A DNA stretch of 64,000 nt from Anaeromicropila herbilytica. Lineage in GTDB: Bacteria > Bacillota > Clostridia > Lachnospirales > Lachnospiraceae. The notes under the pieces are model-generated. The model was not told the DNA's origin. It did not search any database and saw nothing but the letters and a program-made list of their open reading frames with translations. Made by a program: the position numbers and the translations under genes. The stretch covers positions 77,001 to 141,000 of the forward strand of contig NZ_AP024169.1 in NCBI RefSeq assembly GCF_016591975.1, given 5' to 3'. Of this stretch, positions 17,982-26,008 are shown one piece after another. How positions within the stretch are numbered: the stretch's first letter is position 1; the number at the start of each line of letters is the position of its first letter.

Positions 17982-18010
17982 GACAGGGACTAAAATCCCT
18001 GTCTTTTCTT
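17982..18010 (+). terminator. Terminator after ridA
   Basis: GACAGGGA (17982-17989) and TCCCTGTC (17996-18003) form an 8-bp stem followed by a T-rich run. An additional TGCTGTA/TACAGCA pairing lies just upstream (17929-17969). Confidence 0.8.
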
Positions 18011-18082
18011 GTCCATTTTTTCTAGTATTCGTCATAACGTACAAACAGTTCTTTTTCTTATAAATCGGTATAAAATATTACA

Positions 18083-18111
18083 TTGACAAAGAAAATAAAA
18101 GCATATATAAC
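18083..18111 (+). promoter_or_regulatory. Promoter of the phosphoglucomutase gene
   Basis: TTGACA (18083-18088) and TATAAC (18106-18111) are 17 bp apart. The start would be near 18118, about 50 nt before the ATG at 18168, which has AAAGGAGG in front of it. Confidence 0.65.
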
Positions 18112-18167
18112 TTAACTAGAGGTATAAGAAAGAGCAGTATTTTTTTTACAACTAAAGGAGGAACAAC

Positions 18168-19904
18168 ATGAGTTATAAACAGATTTATCAAGAATGGATT
18201 GCAAGTTCATATTTTGATACTAAGACAAAAGAAGAGTTATTAAGAATTAAAGATGATGAAAATGAAATTAAGGAAAGATTCTATGCAGACTTAGAGTTTG
18301 GCACAGCTGGACTTCGAGGCATTATTGGTGCAGGAATCAATCGTATGAATATTTATACTGTACGTAAGACAACTCAAGGGTTAGCTAATTATATTATAAA
18401 TGCTGGTTTTGCTGATCGTGGTGTTGCAATTGCTTATGATTCACGTAGAATGTCACCTGAATTTGCAGATGAAGCAGCATTAGTACTAAGTGCAAATGGA
18501 ATCAAAGCGTATGTATTTGAATCATTAAGACCAACTCCAGAGTTATCATTTGCAGTAAGAGAGTTAAAATGTATTGCAGGTATTAACATTACAGCAAGTC
18601 ACAATCCACCAGAATACAACGGTTACAAAGTATATTGGGAAGATGGCGCTCAGATTACACCACCTCATGATGCAGGAATTATGAAGGAAGTAAAAGATGT
18701 AACCGATTACAGTACAGTAAAGACAATGGGTAAAAAGGAAGCTAAGGATCAGGGGCTTTACGTATCAATTGGAAAAGATATTGATGATAAGTACATTGCC
18801 GAATTAAAGAAGCAAGTAATCCATCTTGATAGTATTAAGAGTGAAGGTAAAAATCTTAAGATCGTTTATACACCACTTCATGGAACTGGAAATATTCCAG
18901 CTAGAAGAGTGTTAGAAGAATTAGGATTTGAAAATGTATATGTTGTTCCAGAACAAGAACTACCAGATGGTGAGTTCCCAACGGTAGACTATCCTAATCC
19001 AGAGGATGAAAAAGCATTTGCATTAGCTCTTAAGTTAGCAGAAGAAAAAGATGCAGACTTAGTTCTAGCAACTGACCCAGATGCAGATAGACTTGGCGTA
19101 TACGTAAAAGATACAAAATCAGGTAAGTATATCTCAATGACAGGCAATATGTCAGGATGTTTATTAGCAGATTACGAAATTGGTCAAAGAAAAGAATTAA
19201 ACGGTAAGCTTCCAGAAGATGGAGCGCTTATTAAGACTATCGTAACTTCTAATATGGCAGATGCAATTGCAAAATATTATGGGATTGAGTTAATCGAAGT
19301 ATTAACAGGTTTCAAATTTATCGGTCAACAAATCTTAGGATTTGAGACAACAGGAAAAGGTAGTTACCTTTTCGGATTTGAAGAAAGTTATGGTTGCTTA
19401 ATTGGTACTCACGCTAGAGATAAAGATGCAATCGTTGCAACAATGGCTCTTTGTGAAGCAGCAGCTTACTATAAGACAAAAGGAATGACTTTATGGGATG
19501 CATTAGTAGCCATGTATGAAAGATATGGTTTCTATAAAGATGACGTTCGTTCCGTAACATTAAAGGGAATTGAAGGATTAAATAAGATTCAGACTATTCT
19601 TGAAACACTAAGAAATGACCCACCAGCAGAGGTTGGTGATTATAAAGTATTATCAGCAAGAGATTATAAGAAAGATACCATTAAAGATTTGACAACAGGC
19701 GAAGTTAAACCAACTGGTTTACCAAGTTCTAACGTTCTATACTACGATATGACAGATAATGCATGGCTATGTGTTAGACCATCTGGTACAGAACCAAAAG
19801 TTAAATTCTACTTTGGTGTTGTTGGAACATCTCTTGAAGATGCAGATGAAAAATCAAAAGAATTAGCAGATAGCGTAATGGCTATGATTGAGAAAATGTT
19901 ATAA
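18168..19904 (+). CDS. pgcA: Phosphoglucomutase / phosphomannomutase (phospho-sugar mutase)
   Basis: The enzyme interconverts glucose-1-phosphate and glucose-6-phosphate (alpha-D-phosphohexomutase superfamily). The 578-residue length matches the PgcA/PGM2-like bacterial form. The phosphoserine loop TASHNPPEYNG lies near residue 143, the metal-binding loop DPDADRLG near 303, the sugar-binding loop GFEESYG near 403, and the phosphate-binding loop RPSGTEPKVKFY near the C-terminus. It has its own promoter and is followed 11 bases later by one of the three giant palindromes, which probably lies in its 3' UTR. The neighbouring HAD phosphatase and amylase also concern glucose metabolism, but no operon links them. 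Confidence 0.95.
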   Translation: MSYKQIYQEWIASSYFDTKTKEELLRIKDDENEIKERFYADLEFGTAGLRGIIGAGINRMNIYTVRKTTQGLANYIINAGFADRGVAIAYDSRRMSPEFADEAALVLSANGIKAYVFESLRPTPELSFAVRELKCIAGINITASHNPPEYNGYKVYWEDGAQITPPHDAGIMKEVKDVTDYSTVKTMGKKEAKDQGLYVSIGKDIDDKYIAELKKQVIHLDSIKSEGKNLKIVYTPLHGTGNIPARRVLEELGFENVYVVPEQELPDGEFPTVDYPNPEDEKAFALALKLAEEKDADLVLATDPDADRLGVYVKDTKSGKYISMTGNMSGCLLADYEIGQRKELNGKLPEDGALIKTIVTSNMADAIAKYYGIELIEVLTGFKFIGQQILGFETTGKGSYLFGFEESYGCLIGTHARDKDAIVATMALCEAAAYYKTKGMTLWDALVAMYERYGFYKDDVRSVTLKGIEGLNKIQTILETLRNDPPAEVGDYKVLSARDYKKDTIKDLTTGEVKPTGLPSSNVLYYDMTDNAWLCVRPSGTEPKVKFYFGVVGTSLEDADEKSKELADSVMAMIEKML

Positions 19905-19915
19905 TTAAATAGGAA

Positions 19916-20184
19916 AAGTCCCTTATGGTAGTTTGTCGTGAATACCACTGTATAAATATACATGTAGTGGATTTAGGTAAAGAAGTATAAGAGATACTAA
20001 ATATAAAAAGAATCATTCAAAACATAATCAGAAGGAGCGAACTCGTTTAAAAACGCTCAAACATCACTCCTTCTGATTATTAAATGATTCTTTTTTTATT
20101 AAGAATCTCTAATACTCTTTAAAACAAATCCTCTATATGCATGTTTATACAGTGATATTCGGATAAGTTTTCTTTAAGGGACTT
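19916..20184. repeat. Giant palindrome element 1 (PAL1)
   Basis: This 269-nt near-continuous inverted repeat starts 11 bases after the phosphoglucomutase stop. Outer arms are AAGTCCCTTA (19916-19925) and TAAGGGACTT (20175-20184). Further paired blocks include CACTGTATAAA near 19946, the conserved GTATAAGAGAT block (from 19985) with its partner ATCTCTAATAC (20105-20115), AAAAAGAATCATT near 20006, and a 13-bp apical stem TAATCAGAAGGAG/CTCCTTCTGATTA. The loop contains AACTCG and CGCTCAAACA. No ORF lies inside. It shares the internal block, loop and a fixed A.A mismatch (19989/20111) with elements 2 and 3, while other arm sequences differ. Confidence 0.88.
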
Positions 20185-20382
20185 CTTTAGTATTCACTGT
20201 TTAAGTGATCTGCTATTTTGCTAATTATTTATAATAAAAACAGAAAGAAGCCATATATAAGTGATTAAGTTATAATCTTCACCAGTCTAATCTTGAAAGG
20301 CAAAACTTCCTTTAGAAAATAGTACATAATTATATAAAAAGTACATAATATTTAGATAAGAAAACTTTTTATAGGAGGACGT

Positions 20383-20835
20383 ATGAGAACTACATTATGG
20401 ACTCAAAACTTGTTTCGGAGAAAAATGGAGAGCGTCATATTATGTATTACAGTTATTTTATTCTCATGTTTTCTATTTGGTGCATGTAAAAATAGTAATG
20501 CAGAGGTTAAAAAGATTAAAGATCTGGAATTTACAGTCGTTCAAGATGCAGATGTACCAGAAGAATTAATGAAGATTATTGAGCAAAAGAAAGAACAGCC
20601 ATTTGAATTTTCTTACACTGACTCGGAATATTTATATATCGCAATTGGGTATGGACAACAGAATACGGGAGGTTATAGTATCACGGTAGATGATTTATTT
20701 TTAACAAAAAATGCAATATATGTGGATACTACCCTTATGGGGCCAAAAAAGAATGAGGTGGTTACTCAGGCGCTTACATACCCTTATATTGTTATTAAGT
20801 TAGAGCGTATGGATAAAAGTGTAGTGTTTGAATAG
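20383..20835 (+). CDS. Small lipoprotein-like protein with PrcB C-terminal domain
   Basis: The 150-residue product starts at ATG 20383 with a perfect AGGAGG. It has a hydrophobic segment at about residues 18-34 ending LFGAC, a plausible lipobox, so it is probably a lipid-anchored surface protein. The soluble part carries the PrcB C-terminal domain pattern: GGYSITVDD, then VDTTLMGP, and a TYPYIVIKLER strand near the end. In Treponema, PrcB stabilises a surface protease, but in clostridia these small proteins stand alone and their role is unknown. It is monocistronic, with a perfect 20-bp terminator stem 19 bases after the stop. Confidence 0.75.
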   Translation: MRTTLWTQNLFRRKMESVILCITVILFSCFLFGACKNSNAEVKKIKDLEFTVVQDADVPEELMKIIEQKKEQPFEFSYTDSEYLYIAIGYGQQNTGGYSITVDDLFLTKNAIYVDTTLMGPKKNEVVTQALTYPYIVIKLERMDKSVVFE

Positions 20836-20854
20836 CAGAATAATGTGAATCTAA

Positions 20855-20911
20855 TATAAAAGAGGCTTTTGTAATAGCTTATGCAGCTAGTTTACAAAAG
20901 CCTCTTTTATA
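20855..20911. terminator. Perfect 20-bp hairpin terminator
   Basis: 20855-20874 pairs without mismatch with 20892-20911. The arm ends with TTTTATA, so it can work as a terminator in the plus direction. Confidence 0.85.
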
Positions 20912-20982
20912 TTGAACGTCGAATATATTAGAAAAATTACTAAAGAAATAATGATAAATATTCCAATAAATGTAAAATATCA

Positions 20983-21011
20983 TTGACGAAATAATACGAA
21001 AATGTTAATAT
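20983..21011 (+). promoter_or_regulatory. Promoter of the alpha-amylase gene
   Basis: TTGACG (20983-20988) and TAATAT (21006-21011) are 17 bp apart. They would give a long leader of about 240 nt before the ATG at 21263. I saw no clear catabolite-responsive cre site in this leader. Confidence 0.5.
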
Positions 21012-21262
21012 AATTGTAAACATTAGATAAAAAATTCATAGATAAAATACATAGTATGTGTAAGTTATACAAAAAAATACGAAAAGGATGAATCTTAAGT
21101 CTTTGTCTTATGATAAGGAAAGATTAGTTTAATAATATGCTAACTTAAGAGATGTGCAAAAGAAGATTATCAATCATAGAAAAGGAGTGTGAGCCAGCTA
21201 AGATATTACTGCGTAGGGAAGAAGAATTGTCTAGAAAATAATAAATAAGGAGAAGGATAGTT

Positions 21263-23611
21263 ATGAGAAATAAACGTTATTTAAGAGGAATACTTGCTAT
21301 CTTACTTGCATTAGTCTTGACATTACAGATCTTACCACAACAAGCAACTAGTACTATTACATCCCAAGCAGCAACAACAAATAGTTTAGCTAATGTTAAT
21401 ACAAGAGATGGACTTATCATTCAGATGCATATGTGGTCATTTAATAATATTAAGAGTAAACTTCCTGAGATAGCAGCAGCTGGTTTCAAAGCAATACAGG
21501 TGTCGCCAATACAAGGTGCGAAAAATAGTTCTGAGTGGTGGAGCTTATATCAACCAATCAATCAAAGTATTGGTAATCCACTTGGTTCAAGACAAGAATT
21601 TCAAGATTTATGTTCGGAGGCAGAGAAATATAATATTGATGTTATTGTTGATGTAATAATGAATCATGTGGCAAACCAAGGCAAAGGTCAAGAGGATGTC
21701 GTATCTGATCAAGTAAGTAGCGAATTCAAACGTACTGATTTTTATCATAACAAGGGACAATGCAGCGATTGGAAGAATAGATGGGCAGTAACTCAACAAG
21801 GAATTGGTATGCCAGACCTTAATACACAGAGTTCAGAGGTACAAGCTAAAGCAATCTCTTTCTTAAATGACTGTATTGCTTGTGGGGCAGATGGGTTCCG
21901 ATTTGACGCAGCAAAGCATATTGAGACGAATGTAGGAGAGGATGCGAACAAAGCTTGGGCAGGAAACTATTGGACCAATGTATTAGGAAATCTAACAAAT
22001 AAGAATGTATTTATCTATGGTGAAGTTCTAGACGAAGCAAATAGTGAATCTGATAATATACAAGGTTATGCAAGCTTTATGAGTGTTACAGATCATTATT
22101 ATGGAAGTACGCTAAGAAATGCAGTAAAGAGTTCGAATCTAAGCGTAGCACAGAATTGGAATGTAAACCTTCCTGCGAATAGAAGAGTATCTTATGTAGA
22201 GAATCATGATAATTATGAACATAATGAGTCTGGAATCAATGATGATCAAAGAAAGATTGCATGGGGAATCCTAGCAGCAAGAGATAATGTTACTCCAATG
22301 TATCTTTCAAGAAGAACTGGTTCCATGGGTTCCGTAGGAACTACAGACTTTGAGAATACAGAGATTGCGGCAGTTAACTGGTTTCACAATGCAATGATTG
22401 GACAAAGTGAATACTTAAGATATTCCAATAATAATAGTTGTATGTTAGTAGATAGAGGAAGAATAGGAACAGCAATTATTAATGAAGGTGGAAGCTTCTA
22501 TTTGAGTAGTGCTACTAATTTAACAAGTGGTACGTATACTGATAATGGTGGCTCTGGTGCTACATTTAATGTATCTGGTGGTACAATAACAGGAAATGTA
22601 CCTGGCAATCGTATTATTGTATTATATCAAGATGGAATTAATCCAACACCTAGCACAAGTCCAACAGTGACACCAATTGGAGATGTAGTGAAGGTTGACC
22701 CAGCAACACCTGTAGTTGGCCAACCAGTATCAATTACCTATAATGCAACAGGAAGAAGTCTTACTAATTCCAGTAATGTCAGTCTTCATTGGGGATATGA
22801 CAATTGGAAGAATCCACAGAATGTGCCTATGACTAAGATAAGTGATAATACTTGGTCTGTATCGGTAACGGTACCAGAAAGTGCAACTACATCATTGAAC
22901 TTAGTGTTTACGAATGGTAGTGTATGGGATAATAATAGTAGTGCAAATTGGAGCTTTACAGTATCAAAGCAATCATCGCCAACCCCTACACCAACAGTTT
23001 CTCCTATCCCAAGTCAGAAAGTAGCATACTTTGATAATTCCTCCACCAATTGGAACAATGTTAATGTCTATGTATATGATGAAAGTGGAAGTTCTGTAAA
23101 GCAAGTAGCAGCATGGCCAGGAGTAGCAATGACGAAAGAATCCAATGGATTATATAGTTATACTCTTTCAGAAGACTGGAACACAGGAACAACAAGGGTT
23201 ATATTTAATAATGGAGGAAGTTCTCAGATTCCAGCAGCTAAGCAAACCGGATATCTTCTAGAAGGAAAGATGATCTATCAGAATGGTAATTGGATTATCT
23301 ATAATGGTAATAATCCAGTGCAAAGTGTTGTTGCTTACTTTGACAATTCCACCTACAACTGGAGTAATGTAAATATCTATGTGTATGATGAAAGTGGAAC
23401 AAGTGTAAAGAAGGTGGCTGCATGGCCAGGAGTAGCAATGACAAAGGATTCTAGTGGGTTGTATAGTTATATCCTTCCCGATGGTTGGAGTACCACATCC
23501 ACTCGAGTTATCTTTAATAATGGAAGTACACAGATCCCAAGTGCCAATCAACAAGGGTATTTGTTACAGAAAAGTATGATATTAAGAAATGGAACTTGGT
23601 CGGAATATTAA
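21263..23611 (+). CDS. Secreted alpha-amylase (GH13) with CBM25 and two CBM26 starch-binding modules
   Basis: This extracellular enzyme hydrolyses alpha-1,4 bonds in starch. A signal peptide (basic RNKRYLRG, hydrophobic LLALVLTLQIL, AxA-like site near residue 30-37) precedes a GH13 barrel. The barrel shows DVIMNHV, GFRFDAAKH with nucleophile Asp215, YGEVLD with acid/base Glu254, and VENHDN with Asp316. After a Pro/Thr-rich linker comes a CBM25-like module (about 470-570) and two tandem CBM26 modules (about 590-680 and 695-782). The tandem modules are near-duplicates, each with YFDNS, NWxNVNxYVYDESG and AAWPGVAMTK. The second repeat ends at the C-terminus. The 3' end lies 11 bases from giant palindrome 2. 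Confidence 0.95.
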   Translation: MRNKRYLRGILAILLALVLTLQILPQQATSTITSQAATTNSLANVNTRDGLIIQMHMWSFNNIKSKLPEIAAAGFKAIQVSPIQGAKNSSEWWSLYQPINQSIGNPLGSRQEFQDLCSEAEKYNIDVIVDVIMNHVANQGKGQEDVVSDQVSSEFKRTDFYHNKGQCSDWKNRWAVTQQGIGMPDLNTQSSEVQAKAISFLNDCIACGADGFRFDAAKHIETNVGEDANKAWAGNYWTNVLGNLTNKNVFIYGEVLDEANSESDNIQGYASFMSVTDHYYGSTLRNAVKSSNLSVAQNWNVNLPANRRVSYVENHDNYEHNESGINDDQRKIAWGILAARDNVTPMYLSRRTGSMGSVGTTDFENTEIAAVNWFHNAMIGQSEYLRYSNNNSCMLVDRGRIGTAIINEGGSFYLSSATNLTSGTYTDNGGSGATFNVSGGTITGNVPGNRIIVLYQDGINPTPSTSPTVTPIGDVVKVDPATPVVGQPVSITYNATGRSLTNSSNVSLHWGYDNWKNPQNVPMTKISDNTWSVSVTVPESATTSLNLVFTNGSVWDNNSSANWSFTVSKQSSPTPTPTVSPIPSQKVAYFDNSSTNWNNVNVYVYDESGSSVKQVAAWPGVAMTKESNGLYSYTLSEDWNTGTTRVIFNNGGSSQIPAAKQTGYLLEGKMIYQNGNWIIYNGNNPVQSVVAYFDNSTYNWSNVNIYVYDESGTSVKKVAAWPGVAMTKDSSGLYSYILPDGWSTTSTRVIFNNGSTQIPSANQQGYLLQKSMILRNGTWSEY

Positions 23612-23622
23612 GAGGTGATGAT

Positions 23623-23909
23623 GTTGCCCGACAAATGACCTGTTTGGGAGACAGTCTAGGCAATTTGCACAAAACAGAAAAACTTATGCTTCATTGAGTA
23701 TGTATAAGAAGTTCTAGTTCTCAGATCATTTTGTGTAAAACATATGCTAGGACAGATAACTCCCTTCGTTCAGACAGATCTGTCCTAGCATATAACACGA
23801 AATGATCCGAGAACAAGATCTTCTAATACATATTCAAAGGCGAATTCATTTTTTATGTTTTGTGCAAATTGCCAGGCAAGATTTTGAAACAGGTCATTTG
23901 TCGGGCAAC
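23623..23909. repeat. Giant palindrome element 2 (PAL2)
   Basis: This 287-nt inverted repeat begins 11 bases after the amylase stop. The outermost 23 bp (23623-23645 and 23887-23909) are perfectly complementary. A further 17-bp perfect block occurs at GCAATTTGCACAAAACA and its partner near 23857. The conserved GTATAAGAAG block (from 23702) faces CTTCTAATAC (23820-23829) with the fixed A.A mismatch at 23706/23825. TATGCTAGGACA pairs with TGTCCTAGCATA around a loop with ATAACTC and TTCAGACAGAT. There is no ORF. Outer arm sequence is unrelated to elements 1 and 3. The rest of 23612-24026 holds nothing else I recognise. Confidence 0.9.
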
Positions 23910-24026
23910 TCATGTGATTAGAGGGTCAAAAGTCGCTTTTAAAGTAAACAAAATGAAAGATTCCTACATACAATAATAAAATAGAGGATTATGTAATAGC
24001 GCATATTACATAATCCTCTTATTAAT

Positions 24027-25637
24027 TTAGTTCATGGTAATTACATGATCAAGTCGAGTGTAATTATTTTCAGTAAATTGATGTGAGACAATAATAACGG
24101 TTCTGTCTGATATCTTAAGTAACACATCCTCGATAATCAACATATTCTCCATATCAAGATTTGCTAAGGGTTCATCAAAGATCAGTACATTCGTATTTCT
24201 TAATAGAGCACGAGCAATACAGATCCGCTTCTTTTCACCACCAGAAAGATTATTACCGCCTTCAGAAATTAGCATATCAAGGCATTCTTTGCTGGCATAT
24301 TTCATAAGGTTTACTTCCTTTAAGGCTAGAATTAAGTCATCATCGCTACAATTCGTATACATCGATAGATTATTTCTCAATGTATCCATAAAGAGGAATG
24401 CTTCTTGTCTTACTATGGTGATAAAATCATAAACATTAGTATCCTCGGTTAGGAGTTCTCCATCCATCATTATAGTACCTTCAGTTAGTGAATAGTATTT
24501 AAGTAATAGATTAATTAGAGTAGTTTTTCCACACCCACTTCTTCCTTTTATCAAATAATGTTGATTCTTTTTAAATTCAGCAGAAAAATTGTGGATAAGT
24601 TCTTCGCCCTCTTGGAAGCCAAAGGTTATATTGGATAAATAAATGCTATGATTAAAGTCATTTGTTACCATGTGTTGGTAAGAAGCTTTATTTTCTGGTA
24701 GATAAGCAGCTCCCTCTTCAATGAACTTTGCCATGTCATAACAGATAGGCTTGATGGAAATAAGATCTTGTATAAATTGTGACAATGCAATTAACGGATA
24801 AGAAAGTTGATCTATCATTCCTATTGCTACAAAAAAGTCGCCAGCAGTAAATTCTCCTATTAATACAAATACAGCAGCAATTGATAAAACAATAAAGTAA
24901 GATAAATAGGAGATTAGAGTGGAAATCAAGCCAGCAACATAATTTAATTGTTTATTATGTAAAGCTTTATGTAGTGTATATTCATTCGATTTCTGAAAGG
25001 CAGTAAATATTTTATGTTCGATAGAATAATTCTTAATGATTTCAAAACCGGACAGCCAATCGGTAACTCTTGATAAATGCTGCTCTACAGCTTCACTATA
25101 TTCCTTTTGAGAGTTTTGAAGCTTCTTCTCAATTAGCTTTGGAATATAGAGAGGGGTTGTTAAGAGAATAAGAGTTACAATTGCTAGTCTCCAATCTAGC
25201 AGAAATAATGATATACTAACTAAGATTACTTTGATTAATATTTCTAAAAATAAAGGAATAGTACCAAAATACAACGTTTGAATCATATCGACATCATTGG
25301 TATATTTGGCAATATAGTCACCATTACTTTTGGATGTAAAGTTCATATAGGTTCTGTATATCATACTTCGAAAGAAATCTTCTCTTAGTTCCTTTACACA
25401 TCGTATTGAAAAATGTGCTCTTAAATAATCATAACCAAATTGAAAAGCAATTTCTAATAAAATAAAGGATACTAATAAAATAGCATACATTAAAGTTTTA
25501 GTGTCATTTCTTAATAAAGCATAATCAAGAACATCACCTTTTAAAAACTGCACCATTACCGCAAAAATAGAGCTTATAACTAGGGTTACAATAATACCAA
25601 ATAATAAAAATTTATTTTTCTTTATATATTTACTCAT
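24027..25637 (-). CDS. ABC exporter (permease-ATPase fusion)
   Basis: This 536-residue half-size exporter is shorter than usual. The membrane domain has six helices (about residues 10-285) and the ATPase domain begins near 330. Walker A is GRSGCGKTT, the signature NLSGGEKKR, Walker B VLIFDEPLANLD with Glu, and the switch histidine lies in IIVSHQF. All catalytic motifs are intact, so a homodimer is expected. The sequence resembles peptide/bacteriocin-export type ABC proteins but has no peptidase domain. It stands alone, with an attenuator-like hairpin in its leader (25667-25701). Substrate unknown. Confidence 0.9.
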   Translation of the reverse strand: MSKYIKKNKFLLFGIIVTLVISSIFAVMVQFLKGDVLDYALLRNDTKTLMYAILLVSFILLEIAFQFGYDYLRAHFSIRCVKELREDFFRSMIYRTYMNFTSKSNGDYIAKYTNDVDMIQTLYFGTIPLFLEILIKVILVSISLFLLDWRLAIVTLILLTTPLYIPKLIEKKLQNSQKEYSEAVEQHLSRVTDWLSGFEIIKNYSIEHKIFTAFQKSNEYTLHKALHNKQLNYVAGLISTLISYLSYFIVLSIAAVFVLIGEFTAGDFFVAIGMIDQLSYPLIALSQFIQDLISIKPICYDMAKFIEEGAAYLPENKASYQHMVTNDFNHSIYLSNITFGFQEGEELIHNFSAEFKKNQHYLIKGRSGCGKTTLINLLLKYYSLTEGTIMMDGELLTEDTNVYDFITIVRQEAFLFMDTLRNNLSMYTNCSDDDLILALKEVNLMKYASKECLDMLISEGGNNLSGGEKKRICIARALLRNTNVLIFDEPLANLDMENMLIIEDVLLKISDRTVIIVSHQFTENNYTRLDHVITMN

Positions 25638-25666
25638 AATGAGTCCTCCTGTTTGTTTTTATTAAA

Positions 25667-25701
25667 AACAATAGAAGGTTATGATTTTTCCTTCTATTGT
25701 T
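25667..25701 (-). promoter_or_regulatory. Terminator-like hairpin (possible attenuator) in the leader of the ABC exporter
   Basis: On the minus strand AACAATAGAAGG (25701-25690) pairs with CCTTCTATTGTT (25678-25667), followed by TTTTAAT. The hairpin ends 29 bases before the exporter start codon, downstream of a candidate promoter (TTGACT at 25847-25842, TATCTA at 25824-25819). It would thus sit inside the leader. It may be an attenuator or simply a second terminator behind the chemoreceptor gene. Confidence 0.55.
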
Positions 25702-25818
25702 AGAAGGATAGACGACGTTTTACCATTTTTAGTTTCCTGCCTTTCAAGTTATTTAAACATTTATATTATTTTATAACTTACTCAAAAATTAATATAATGT
25801 TAACCAGTTAATACTTAA

Positions 25819-25847
25819 TAGATATCACATAATAAGTGAAAAGTCAA
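25819..25847 (-). promoter_or_regulatory. Candidate promoter for the ABC exporter
   Basis: On the minus strand TTGACT (25847-25842) and TATCTA (25824-25819) are 17 bp apart. The -10 is weak, so this is tentative. Confidence 0.4.
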
Positions 25848-25924
25848 ATATTAACATGTCAGGGTGTTGAAATGGAAGTATATAGAGGGAAATATTATTA
25901 AAGAGAATAAGGTTCACGTAAAAC

Positions 25925-25956
25925 GAAAAGAGTAGTTAAATCGAACTACTCTTTTC
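25925..25956 (-). terminator. Terminator of the chemoreceptor gene
   Basis: GAAAAGAGTAGTT (25925-25937) pairs perfectly with AACTACTCTTTTC (25944-25956), about 50 bases past the chemoreceptor stop. On the minus strand it is followed by GTTTTA. Confidence 0.75.
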
Positions 25957-26008
25957 AAGGACAGAAATATTATGAAATTAAAATTTGTTTAAAATTATGG
26001 TAACTATC

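Noticed and set aside
19916..20184. That the giant palindromes are insertion sequences or retron/DGR parts.
   Set aside because: No transposase, reverse transcriptase or recognisable target duplication is seen in or next to any of the three copies.
20916..21262. A catabolite-responsive (cre) site upstream of the amylase.
   Set aside because: No stretch matched the cre consensus well enough to report.
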